A stretch of 64,000 nt of DNA from Trichobilharzia szidati. Taxonomy: Eukaryota > Platyhelminthes > Trematoda > Strigeidida > Schistosomatidae. A program made the translations under genes and the position numbers. Positions 38,226-49,430 of this stretch are shown here, piece after piece (position 1 is the first letter of the stretch; every line of letters starts with the position of its first letter). The notes under the pieces are model-generated. The model made no database searches, was not told where the DNA came from, and saw nothing but the letters and a program-made list of their open reading frames with translations. The stretch lies in contig OX235279.1 in assembly GCA_944472155.2 (NCBI GenBank), positions 143,812,920 to 143,876,919 on the forward strand, written 5' to 3'.

Positions 38226-39938
38226 ACCATCCATGTATATACAGACCCCCTAATAGCTCTGAAATGACTGATATAACTATTGGAGAAATACTAGAGCATG
38301 TGGTTACGCTGGACTTTGACTACAAAGTAGTTTGTGGCGATTTCAACTTACCTAGAGTAAGCTGGGATACCTGTACAGGACCTAGAATCCATGACGAGCT
38401 ACTACAAGCTATAGACGTAGGCGGATGCAAGCAGTGCGTACGCCTCCCTACAAGAAATGAAAACACTCTTGACTTAATCCTTTGTCATGAAATAGAGCCC
38501 ATCTCGATAGAGGTAGGAAATAAACTTGATAACAGTGATCACAACATATTGTACTGCACGCTACCCCTCCGACTAACAACTGAACACACACCTAAAAATT
38601 CCCCGGTGCACTATCAATATAGGGACTATGAGAATGCCGATTGGGAATTCCTATCAGATCCGTTGAGAAGTTCTGACTGGGAAGAATACTTCATCAACAA
38701 TAACTTAGAAGTATCACTTGAGACTTTTTACAAAACAATTGGCTCAGCAAGAGACACAATCGCGCCCCTAAAATCTGCTCTAAAGACACCAACTCCATTT
38801 ATAGACCGCAAAACGCGACTAATCCTAAAGAAATTAGAAAGTAAATACCATGTATTTAAGGAATTTAATGAGTTAAACCAAACACATGAAACTCTTCAAC
38901 TGCTTGAAGAGAAACACAAAATGATGTCACAACTGGAAGCAAATAAAGCGCTTGTGGGTAACTCCAAAACTCAGGAACTTTGTAGGATATTGCAGAAACG
39001 TCTAAAAGGCAGTAAAGACAAAACTGTAAGCAGCTTGGAACGTAAGGGTATAATATACAATGATCCCCAGGTTATAAGTGAACTCCTCAATGAGTGGTTT
39101 TGCAATGACGCCAGAGTGCACCCGACCCCAAATTTCCAAACGACCTGCAACAGTAACCACAAATTAGGCGAAATAGACTTTAATATACAAAATATAGACT
39201 CAGCGATTAAGACTCTGAAGTCTAATGGTAGTACTGGAACAGACGACATACCATGTGTCATATACAAAAATGGTAGCACGGAAATGGTAGTCTTGTTACT
39301 TAGAATATTTACTCTCTCGTTGGAAGCTGGAACTTATCCTAAAGTGTGGAAAACCACATACATATCACCTAAGTACAAAGCAGGGGCCAAAACCAGTGTA
39401 TGCAACTATAGACCTATCAATATAACACCGGTAATATCCCGAATAATGGAGAAAGTGGTTAAAGACCAAGTGTCAGACAACTTACTAGAACATGAACTTA
39501 TCAATCCATCGCAACACGGATTTCTCAAAAAGAGATCATGTGTGACCTGTCACATAGACTTTTTCAACGAAGTTACACAAAGTAGGGACAACAGAGAACT
39601 AGTTATTGTACTATATTTCGATATAACAAGAGCCTTCGACAGAGTTTCCCATAATCTGCTAGTCAGCAGGTTATGCTCACTAGGGATATGTGACCCTCTC
39701 CTGAGCTGGATAAAATCATTTCTCTGTGGCCGAACTCAGACAACGAAAGTTGGCTCGATGACCTCCAGGCCTAGGCCGATTAGCAGTGGTGTCATCCAGG
39801 GAAGTGTATTAGGCCCACTCTCATTCATAATATATATAAACAGTACCTGTGAATGCTTTAGTGTAGGTAAACCAATACTATATGCAGATGACTTAAAAGT
39901 GACGTATAAATGCAAGAACACAGATCTTGGAATAACAG

Positions 39939-40289
39939 TTTAGAGGCTGCGGGTATTGACGTTCGCGAGTTGTACGGATTATACTAACGCAAGATCTTAT
40001 ACCAACAACCACTATAGTGTTCGTTCTTCGAGTACCAAATGGTAAAGCAAAAGACCAGATTTTGTCGTCCAAAGTACGTATTATATTTCGGGACAAAATC
40101 GCGGGTAGAGGTGAATGCTTAGCTAGCTAGTAATCGTGCACGCACGTGACACGACGGAGCACCAAATGGCGGGGATGCTTGACCGTAAGCCTTCAGCTAA
40201 ACAAGTCGACTTAAACAGTGATGGTCAGCATCCAATGTTGAGTGATGATTGCTGTGGTTAATAATTTTGGGGAATTATTTACCGCTACA
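39939..40289 (-). repeat. 3' LTR of the Gypsy element
   Basis: On the minus strand it starts TGTAGCGGTAAATAATTCC and ends CCGCAGCCTCTAAA. Same length as the 5' LTR and no difference seen. Confidence 0.92.
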
Positions 40290-40737
40290 GCTCACTCCCC
40301 CCCTAGTGGGTTTGTGAGGACCCTAAGACATGACCAGCCGGAAGTAAAAAATCTCGATGGTTCCCTGATGGGTGAAAAAATCTTCCGAGCGGCTTGATCG
40401 AGAGCCTGCTGGTCTGTCTGCCTATGCTAATAGGGTGTCTGTACATAGCTTCCTCAATGTTGTTCGTTGGATCCCGTGCTTCGTTTGTTTCCTGTCCAGT
40501 GCCCGTTGCACCTGGAAAAGAAAACAAGAATGCTGAGAACCTTGTCAAGAAAAATGTACCAAATAAGCGTTTTTTACCAAAAAAATATGACATGCATCTA
40601 CTATACAGTAAAATAATGTAAAGTTCAAAATATCGGGAAAAAAAATATACATCTAATTTAATTTTATGTACGGTTATAGGAAAAATATCGTTTACTTGTG
40701 TTAAATGATGCAACATAAAAAAATTGATGTCACTCAG

Positions 40738-41922
40738 TTATGTGAAATAGGTGTGAAGGTATTCTGGGAATCTAACGTGACGTCCAGAACGCGTTTTCTT
40801 AGAGTGATCGACCGAAGTAGCCAGTGGGCGAATGCCCTGACAGTCAATAGTGTGACCCAGAAAATCGAGTGAGTCAACGCCTATTTGACACTTCTGTATA
40901 TTGATGGTAACACCATGTTGGCGTAACCTTTCAAATGCCAAGTCCAAGTGTCTAAGGTGAGTTTCCTTATCTGGACTGGCAATGAGGCAGTCGTCTAAGT
41001 ATGCGTATACAAAGTCGAGACCGCGAAATACTTCATCGATGAAGCGTTGGAATGTTTAGGCCGCATTCCGGAGGCCAAATGGCATACGTAGGAATTCGAA
41101 AAGTCCGAAAGGCGTAATGATAGCCGTTTTCGGGATATCTTCTGTCGCCGTCGGGATTTGGTTATATGCTTTAACCAAGTCGATTTTGGAGAATATATAT
41201 GCTCCAGATAACGTTGCCGTCAAGTCGTGTATGTGAGGCAAAGGGGAGCAATCAAGGGTTGCTTTGGCGTTCACTCGCCGGTAATCACCAGTGGGTCGCC
41301 AATCGTTACTATCCTTTTTCGGTACCATATGCAATGGGGATGCCCATGGACTATTCGATGGCCGAATGATGCCAAGGGTGAGCATATGATCGAATTCGTT
41401 TCTGGCAATTCTCAGTTTATCAGGGGCCAGTCGTCGTGCTTTGGATGTCACGGGCTGTCCTGAGGTTATGATGTGGTGCATAACATTGCTGGTTATGCAC
41501 GGGAGATCGTTAGATGGGCAATTCAGTTCCGGATATTTGTCAACAATCAGTTGAAAAGTTGGATCGAGGATTGCTTTCATCTTAACGATTGACAAGCTGG
41601 GGCCTACGTAAGTTATGCCTTTGATAGACAAACTAGTAGTGTTGTCAATTAATCGTTTACGGCGGACGTCTACGAGCAAATCATGATGATTAAGTAGGTC
41701 CGTGCCAATGATGGGCATTGTGACGTCAGCGATTAGGAAAATCCACTGAATAGGTTTGCGTAAACCTACGTTCAGATAGACGTATTTCCGACCATAGGTT
41801 GCAATTGGTTTTCCATTTGCAGCCTGTAGGTTGAAGTTAGGATCCTTCTGTCGATCTGCCGCTGTAGCAGGAAGGACGCTGACTTCGGCGCCTGTGTCGA
41901 CTAGATATCTAATCTGGCTCAT
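40738..41922 (-). pseudogene. Gypsy pol, protease-RT with in-frame deletion and one nonsense codon
   Basis: On the minus strand the aspartic protease motif LVDTGAEVSVLPA comes first. It is followed by RT blocks (WRPTGDYRRVN, FSKIDLVKAYNQIP, FGLFEFLRMPFGLRNAA), a TAA at 41,053-41,055, then in the same frame TFQRFIDEVF, the catalytic FVYAYLDDCL and DFLGHTID. Soon after IRPLATSVD the frame jumps to KTRSGRHVRFPEYL, the typical C-terminal tail of such pol proteins. This means RNase H and the integrase core were removed without breaking the frame. The TAA stands where related RTs have Gln (CAA), one C-to-T change. Confidence 0.85.
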
Positions 41923-41972
41923 TACATCATGGATGTAAAGTAAGCGGCTAATGCCACCGGCGACGGTTGCCG

Positions 41973-42791
41973 CTAACGCGTGCAGGCGGGATAGTTTCCC
42001 ACAGACTTGGAGGCTTTGCCGAAATCACAAGGTTTTCGACAACATTTCGCTTCCTTGCCATAGGTGTTGTGACACCAACACCAGTCAGGATTTTTAAGAG
42101 AGCGTGTGTTGGACTTAGATCGTCCACGTGCGCTTTGCCGTTGAGGGGATTTAGAACGACGATAGGAGGAATTGCTAGGCTTGTTTGACCTAAGCATCTG
42201 CTGGACGGAGTTGATTAACTCTATCATTGCAGAGTCCTTCTTCGAAGTCTGTTCGGTAACAGAGTATACTTCGGTAACTGGCCGTTTCGTTATCTCTAGA
42301 ATTCTATCTGCAGAGACAGCTAAATCATCTATGAGAACACCCTGAAGTGTCACAAGTACAGTCTGGACTGACTGTGGCAGTTTGGATAAAAATAGTTCTC
42401 TGAACAGTTCTTCATCGAACTGACTTTGGCCAATGATCTCTTTCATTCTTGCCAGCATGCTCACGGCTGACTGATCTCCTAACTCGATGTTACGAAATAA
42501 CTCATCCAGACGTTGTCGATCTGTGAGAACGTTTCTCTTCAGGAGGGATGCTTTTAGCAACTCGTACGAGTTACTTACCGACATCTGCAGAGTTACGCAC
42601 CTGCTGAATTCCCGCGGTAGGGCGTGAATAACTGCAAGGAACTGTGAACGTTGATCAGTTATGCCATGTTCACAAAAATCGGACTCAGCAATCTGAAACC
42701 ACGTTTCAGCATTATCTGGCCAATATGGTACTAGCTGGATTGTTTTGGCGGTTGAGCGAATCTGAATGACCTTATGGCTAGGATCACTCAT
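41973..42791 (-). CDS. Gypsy gag with zinc-knuckle-like C-terminus
   Basis: An intact minus-strand ORF from the ATG at 42,791 gives 272 aa (an in-frame upstream extension exists). The N-terminal half has LVPYWPDNAETWFQIAESDF and GITDQRSQFLAVIHALP, the capsid fold region of CsRn1-type gag. The C-terminus is Ser/Arg-rich and then WCWCHNTYGKEAKCCRKPC, a Cys/His motif used for RNA binding. It would assemble cytoplasmic particles. It ends just before the protease frame, so pol is probably made by frameshifting. Confidence 0.8.
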   Translation of the reverse strand: MSDPSHKVIQIRSTAKTIQLVPYWPDNAETWFQIAESDFCEHGITDQRSQFLAVIHALPREFSRCVTLQMSVSNSYELLKASLLKRNVLTDRQRLDELFRNIELGDQSAVSMLARMKEIIGQSQFDEELFRELFLSKLPQSVQTVLVTLQGVLIDDLAVSADRILEITKRPVTEVYSVTEQTSKKDSAMIELINSVQQMLRSNKPSNSSYRRSKSPQRQSARGRSKSNTRSLKNPDWCWCHNTYGKEAKCCRKPCDFGKASKSVGNYPACTR

Positions 42792-42904
42792 GACGAAAAG
42801 TATGCCGATAACAATATAGTACAAGAATAAACACAAAAAGGAACGAACTCACCGGGTTTATCTGCATGTGAATTGAAGATGTAGTTCGTGGTTGGGCTCA
42901 CCAG

Positions 42905-43255
42905 TTTAGAGGCTGCGGGTATTGACGTTCGCGAGTTGTACGGATTATACTAACGCAAGATCTTATACCAACAACCACTATAGTGTTCGTTCTTCGAGTA
43001 CCAAATGGTAAAGCAAAAGACCAGATTTTGTCGTCCAAAGTACGTATTATATTTCGGGACAAAATCGCGGGTAGAGGTGAATGCTTAGCTAGCTAGTAAT
43101 CGTGCACGCACGTGACACGACGGAGCACCAAATGGCGGGGATGCTTGACCGTAAGCCTTCAGCTAAACAAGTCGACTTAAACAGTGATGGTCAGCATCCA
43201 ATGTTGAGTGATGATTGCTGTGGTTAATAATTTTGGGGAATTATTTACCGCTACA
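42905..43255 (-). repeat. 5' LTR of the Gypsy element
   Basis: Same 351-bp sequence as the 3' LTR. On the minus strand it is followed directly by the candidate primer-binding site. Confidence 0.92.
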
Positions 43256-44961
43256 ACAGTAAACGCCACACAGCAAGAATTAGAAAAAATGGATAGATGG
43301 TGTGACACCTGGCAACTCCAGTTTAATGTCGAAAAATGTGGCTGGCTCTGCAAAGGTTGCAACAATTTAGAACTTGACCTGACAATTCAAGGCCATGCAC
43401 TTCAACGACTGGAATCTGTACTGGACCTAGGGCTGAAATATTCACATAACTCACCATTTTCTGAACATATCTCCAAACAAGTGTCAAAGTCACGCAGACT
43501 TATCGGCATTCTACTCAGGAACTTCTACAGAAATGAGTCTAGAATTCTGTTGTACAAGGTTTGTGTGCGTCCTTTATTTGATTACTGTCCATTCATGTAT
43601 AGTAGTATACGCATAGAGGACAAATTGAAAGTCGAGGGATTGCAGAGGTACTTCACGTTAAAATTACTCGGAACCGGAAATGGTACGAACTACTCCACTG
43701 GATGTGATACCCTGGGACTAGAAACACTATGGCTAAGACGCCTGAGACTAAACTTAACACTTTACTATAAGCTTCTAAACCACTTAGTTTTTACCTCTAC
43801 TAATGGCACTCGACTTTCAGATGACAATGGCTACAAACTAAGACACACTAAGGGTACAGTAGCTATCGAACAATGTAAAATAGCCACCAGGCAAAAGTTT
43901 TATTCGATTAGGTATGCACAGATATGGAATAAACTACCAATGGAAATGCATCAAGCAAGTACATTGGCCTCCTTCAAAATGGTGCTTTATTGACAAACTA
44001 CAAGAGTTTGCAAACGATAGTAGTTCTAGTTCCTATCTGAGAGCCTCTGAAATTATAGGACCATTTAATGTATGAGCTTAAATACTGCGCCTGTTGTTTT
44101 TTGCCTATATTTATAATTCTAGATAAAACATTAACGGTTAAGATACGTATCCTCAAACAGACAAGAAATCTCGTTTGTAAAACTACTACCCAACACAATA
44201 AGTGGAATAAAATGGACACAAACCGACAACATGAAACAGGTATAACTCACCACAACATCACATGGACAGATGAACGCTCGCTGGGCACCATATATCCCTC
44301 ACCAACTGCAACCCACATTTCCTAAGATAATGTGATGAACTTATATCCATAATGTTGCTGAGCAGTTAATATTCTCAACTCCTGTTGGAACAGCTGAAAT
44401 TCATAAACCTTCCTCACGCTAAGAAAATACCCACAAGCAGTAGAAATCCATTAATTAATGCGTCTGAAGCTTATATATTTACTCCCAACAATGACATTGC
44501 AGATGAAATGAGATAAACATATCACTGATTTCAAAATAACACATCAATGAACTATAATTCAAGGATTCTGCACACAACGAAGTTATGTATGAAAATTGAC
44601 TTCAAGCTTTATTTTTTTCCCAGGCACTTATAATCCATCGACCAAAAACCTGGTTTTTGTTTTGTTAATGCGAAGACAATACTTCTGTATTTCCTGATGT
44701 GTTGCACTCACTGACAATCTAGCAGATTTTTCCAATTGTGCACAGAAATGATTGTATATAAGTGAAAAGGCTGTTTTATACTACTGGGATTAACATTTAT
44801 CAAGTGTATGTATAATCTCCAGCGAACATGTAGAGCATATCTTGCTACTGCCTCTAAATTGTGATTGAATTATATGGTTCTATTTCTGTAACAATCTGAT
44901 GATGCCTGTAAACTGGCGTCCCTCATGTACTGTACTATGAGAATAAATTTATTTATTTATA

Positions 44962-45781
44962 TGATCTTTTATACGGTGCGCTGGTTTTATCCTGTCCCCC
45001 TTCATATTGGAGCGGAAATCGCCATCCTTCAGTAGTCATGCTGCTGTCAGTTGTTCTTGAGAGGAAACCGGCTTTGGGTTAGTCACTTACAGTTGTTATC
45101 TACCAGCACATGTGGCGTGGGGAAGTTTGCCTTTACCAGAAACGGGGCTGGAAAACTCATCAGGGAATCCCAGTGTGATTTCCTACACCTCTATGCGAAT
45201 CTAATGTGGTAACTGAGGACAAACGTCTGTGTGCGCGGTGTTCTCAGACCTAATGTTACATTGGTCGAAGTACGGATCTAGCGGGGGAAAATTGTAGTTC
45301 ATCTGGATCAAAATCCAGCAATCGAACTTTGGTGATTACCAGAGGATGTACATTTACATAGCCAGTTTTTAGATCAGATTACATGGTTCATGAGACATTG
45401 TAATGAGCAGACGTCAAACTTAAAAGTGGGCACGAATAAAAAGAACCCGAAAAATGCAATCGAAAAACAAAAACACAGATAAATTACAGTTAGCCATAAT
45501 GAAACAGACGTGTTATGAACAAATAAGACTCACCGACTTAATACCCTACTCTTCTATCAAAATTAATCAGATTACCGACCAATAACCCACATGAGGCACT
45601 GGTGTAGTTTGAATGATCGTTCTGAAAGAGCAATGGAGGGCAAGTGAAGCAGGGAAGCCGGGTGAAACACAAAATCATTCATAATTCAATAACTTTCAGT
45701 AGATTGAGAGCCTTGCAAATCATAAAGAAGATACAATTCGCACCTGGCTACTTGTCTCGTACCTCGTAACTCAATAGTCAC
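44962..45781. other. Repeat-derived intergenic DNA
   Basis: No gene recognised. 45,000-45,360 has non-LTR-like base composition but no frame I can name. Confidence 0.35.
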
Positions 45782-45973
45782 TAAGTAATTCCATATTAGT
45801 TTGTTTATTAGATATATCGCACAGTGAAACAGTATTATTTACTGGATGACGTTTCGAACAAAATTTATTGTTCATAATCATATCAATTAATTTTTGTTCG
45901 AAACGTCATCCAGTAAATAATACTGTTTCACTGTGTGATATATCAAATAAACAAACTAATATGGAATTACTTA
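45782..45973. repeat. Long foldback hairpin repeat, best copy
   Basis: Arms of about 75 bp are almost perfect reverse complements (GTAATTCCATATTAGTTTG at the left, its complement ending at 45,970). GTTTCGAACAAAA and TTTTGTTCGAAAC flank a short loop. The same family lies at 18,591 and 56,474. It is followed by the shared tail ACTACCACAGTGCCCAAG. Confidence 0.9.
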
Positions 45974-46881
45974 CTACCACAGTGCCCAAGTTTTACACAT
46001 ATATTAATAAAGTCACTACGTAGCCTAGGGTGACTTTAGCGTCCTGTGTTGAATAGACTCTACGAAGCTACGCCTAACTGGTTGTCTGACGGATCTAACA
46101 GGTATGCCGGAAGGATACCAGGATTCAACCAACCAGGCTGTAATATCTCACCATATAGTCAGTGGTACAGCCACTCACGTCTCCATTTTGTCCACTCACG
46201 TTTTTATCAGTGTATTGTAAACTGGGGATCATCAAACTCAGGGACTTGGACAGAGGTGGGAGACGAACGCCAAAGTGATAGAAAAGACGAATAGCTGTAG
46301 ACAACACGAGACAGCTGTCTAGATTAAGTGTGTACGCGCTCCTCAAGGAACCAATGATGTACCAAGCAACTTCTGAGAAGAACAACACTTCGATCACCCC
46401 ATGGGTTGGTCGGTCGGAACGTCTGGGAGAACACTGAGGAGCAATTCAACTGTTCTGAAGCCACTCTAAGCCATCCAAACACTCAACACCTACCTCGTTG
46501 GGATGCGGCACGAAGTCTGAGGTCTTCATCTAAAAGAAACTCTCCATTCACAAAGAAAGACATACATCTGTATGCTCACATTAATTTAAATGCAAAAATG
46601 GGTCTTTTGACGCGTGGGGGTTGCGCGGAGAACCAATGAAATTTAAAAACTCCTCCAGCCCCTAACGAAAGCTTGGACCTTACTAAAGTTCTGCTGTAGT
46701 TGTAGGATTCACTAAATTAAACGCGTCGGGAGACCTAAGACATATTGATGACGGATAGAATTGAACTGTAATAATGAAGCTAGTTGTGCAAATTAGTAGT
46801 GGTGACAGTGGTTATTACGCGAACGTTTGTTTGAAGTGTTCCACCAGTTGTAAGGCGCATTAAACGGAAGTATCTGTGACG
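45974..46881. other. Intergenic, upstream of SMNDC1
   Basis: Contains broken ORFs (for example 46,046-46,294 and 46,406-46,639 on +) that read like a decayed element. None carries a motif I recognise. Confidence 0.35.
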
Positions 46882-48112
46882 ATGGCGGAAGATCCTCAAC
46901 TGAGCCTTCTTAACCACAAACTGCAGCTGCAACAAGTAAAGATAGTGCATCTTTGTATTTTCCAATGTTAAGGTTGAAGCAGCTCTTGAACTGGATCATG
47001 ATAATGAGGAACTCTTGCAACTTAAACGAGATCTTGAGGAAGTCATCAAATTGTCTCTCGAACTATTGGGAAAATCAAGTGATACTCCAGAAGTAACATG
47101 GAATGTGGGCGACCAATGCATGGCTATGTGCTCTCGTGACAAACTGTAAGCTCATTTATTTAATTGAGTGATATCATAGTTATTATCGCGCGACCATTCT
47201 CGAGTTCCTTGGGGACACCAGCTGTGTGGTAAATTTTGATATGTCCGATACCACAGACGTATGTCAGGAGAGCATTTCCTGTTTTCGTGTGTATTGTATA
47301 TGCATTTAAGCACTGAGGTTTAGCTAAGGCACCAGTATGTTGTTCCTCTGCATAAGGCAATTGAGTGAGTTTAGTATTTCCTATCCTAGTAGCCTTAAGT
47401 TTGTTAACTCGTCCTATAAGCTATAGTTTTGGTGACTTTATAAAAGAATTCACTAAGATTTATCTAACTCGTTAGGGTTCTTTCGTTTCAGTTAGAAAAT
47501 GTCAGCCTTTAAGATTGGTTTATCATACTGTCTTATCATTTGCGGATGCCATTGAGTTTTTGTATGTATTCAAGCACGGTACGTATGGGACTTTGAATTC
47601 GTTCGTTTGATGGTGGGAGATTTTCGCAATCTACAGCTGCTGGGGCAACTTACAGTGAGTAAATATTTCGGTGTAATAAAACCTACTAAGCTATTTTCGC
47701 AATGCATATCACACAACCTCCATTCTTGATGTACATTGTCTGTGTGTTTCTTTTTCAGCTGTGTCACCTGAAACCAGTTACCACGGTCACACCCATTGTG
47801 AAGAAGAAAAAGTAGGTTCATATTCCACAGTATTTCATTTACAGGCACGAGACAAAAAACCGCGCTATTGAGAAAAAGAAGATCAAAAAACAACGCCTTC
47901 TCCAAAAAGAAGAGGAGATCGAATCATTTTGCGAAAAAGAGAAAACCGCTGGCTTAATTTCAGCAGAAAAAATGATAAAAACAGGGAAGACTAAAAAGAG
48001 CATATTTGCATCTCCTGAAGCACTGGATGGGCGTGTTGGTGTTGGCACATGTGGTATTGGTGGTAAGCCAATGACAAAGTTTACTGTATTAAGCCTCACA
48101 AGAAAACACTGA
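46882..48112 (+). CDS. SMNDC1: SMNDC1/SPF30 (survival motor neuron-related splicing factor 30), complete, five exons
   Basis: Exons: 46882-46935, 46973-47145, 47180-47258, 47759-47811 and 47845-48112, giving 208 aa (human 238). Three introns are 37, 34 and 33 bp; intron 3 is 500 bp. The N-terminal helix ends LQLQQ/VEAALEL as in the family. The Tudor domain (about 63-106) contains VGDQCMAMCSRDK, LYYRATILEF and VVNFDMSDTTD, then LKPV. A Lys-rich helix follows, then the conserved KKSIFASPEALDGRVGVGTC and KPMTKF. SPF30 is a nuclear U2 snRNP-associated factor needed for tri-snRNP joining; its Tudor domain binds dimethylarginine. Here cage positions equivalent to SMN Trp102 and Tyr130 are Cys and Ser. 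The last nine residues differ from the usual end. Confidence 0.92.
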
Positions 48113-49430
48113 GTTTCTGTGCCTTGTACATAGTGTAAATATATCTTTATATCCGCATTTTGTTCTGTTTCCGTGGGAGATAGATAAAGTATAGTCACTA
48201 TCGTGTCCCTCCAACTGGGAAATGGGTTAAGTTATAATAATTTTATATTTTTTATATTTTCATATAAACATAAATTTACATGAAAATGCATGTCATTTTC
48301 GCAGGCACGATCAAGTATGATACAGTGTCAAATAGTAGATTGTCTACAAGTTAGTAATGTTTGAACAGCTAAATATTTGATATATGTATAAATACACTCT
48401 TTGTCTGACTCATATCGTATCATTGTTGAATTAAACAGCAGTCCTCCAGGTTGCGCAGGAAAATCGACTTCATTTCGTTTTCAACCCGTAGTTGTAGGCA
48501 TACGATAACCAACCAATATTGGGGTAAGTACAACGTTTACAAGGGATAGTTAGCTATTTTAGAAAAGTAAAGGTGCAAAGGTAAGTCATTAAAGTGCAAT
48601 GAAATAAGTAAATGCAATGCATCATTAATATATGCATTCATAAATGAAATACAATGGGAGACTATAATTCCTAGGCTGACAAAGTTCCTTTGCAATGTAA
48701 AATGCTACCCTATAGCTCTTACTATCATGATGTTCACTTTTGGTTTAATACAATTATCCACAAGCCGGTTGTTTTTATTTCATACCTTTTTGTGTATTTG
48801 GTGCACAACCGTACCCTATAGAGAATAGGAACAAAATAAGTCGAATCAAATTCATAAAGAGCTGTAAAATGTTAGGTTTAGTGGAATATAATGAGCAAGT
48901 GTAGACGTTATTAGAAAATGGATGAGATGAGACATTGTTACGTGATATTCGAAGATACGACAAAGGAAAGCATGTTAATTTATAAGATGCCCCATAAATC
49001 TGTGCAGAGCTCACGTGGTCGCATCTCAGAAATAGGCTGACCGAATGGTATATGTTTAAAGGTAGAAGCATGATCTGTCCAGGCGATCATTATTATCTTA
49101 TTCAAGATAAAGATTCAAGCCCTCATAGAAATCTCGAGCCATCAAATTGCGCATTGCTGTTCCTGCAGAATGGGGCGATTCACCTTAGTGTCCACCACCA
49201 TATCTACTGATCAGCATGCGCCACCCTCCCTCCTTTTATGATGTTAGGCTCTGATTGTTATGGCTACAGCAAATATATTGCTTGATTCCAGACACGTTCG
49301 TACCTCACATTCCATTTCCCTAGCTTTCTTAGTGAGTGCTTCCAATAGATCTCCACATACAGATCTATGAACATATTATATATGTGTGCATGCGTCCTAA
49401 TGAACAGATTAATTTATAAGATGTTAAACC
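48113..49430. other. 3' flank of SMNDC1 and intergenic DNA
   Basis: No gene seen. An ATTAAA near 48,434 might act as a weak polyadenylation signal. Confidence 0.35.

Larger units (their letters stand above)
39939..43255 (-). mobile_element. Gypsy (CsRn1-like) LTR retrotransposon, internally deleted, young
   Basis: Two 351-bp LTRs that look identical by eye (39,939-40,289 and 42,905-43,255) flank gag and a shortened pol on the minus strand. A 4-bp duplication ACAG borders both ends. Next to the 5' LTR, TGGTGAGCCCAAC fits a primer-binding site (CCA end of a tRNA). Next to the 3' LTR lies a purine run (minus strand of 40,291-40,303). RNase H and integrase are missing. The gag zinc-knuckle-like motif and primer site resemble the CsRn1/Kabuki group (inference). 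Confidence 0.92.
38225..44961 (+). mobile_element. CR1-like retrotransposon, + strand, split by a Gypsy insertion
   Basis: The long frame up to 39,938 begins within the endonuclease (CIYRPPNSSEMTD, VVCGDFNLPRVSW, NSDHN). It continues through RT blocks to the intact catalytic box YADDLKV near 39,880. It resumes at 43,260 (ATQQELEKMDRWCDTW) and ends at the stop at 43,993. Removing the LTR element with one 4-bp duplication keeps the frame. The 3' UTR runs to about 44,961, ending GAGAATAAATTTATTTATTT. The 5' end is truncated and meets the minus-strand CR1 head to head. This is the best-preserved non-LTR copy here, but inactive. Confidence 0.9.

Noticed and set aside
38207..39943. 578-codon ORF as a host gene
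   Set aside because: It contains CR1 endonuclease and RT blocks. The nominal start is a TTG inside the element and the last codons come from the LTR.
47491..47576. Alternative SMNDC1 exon 3 between TTTCAG and GTACGT
   Set aside because: It gives no Tudor-like sequence and the wrong phase for exon 4. The exon at 47,180-47,258 gives YYRATI-type Tudor sequence and both phases fit.
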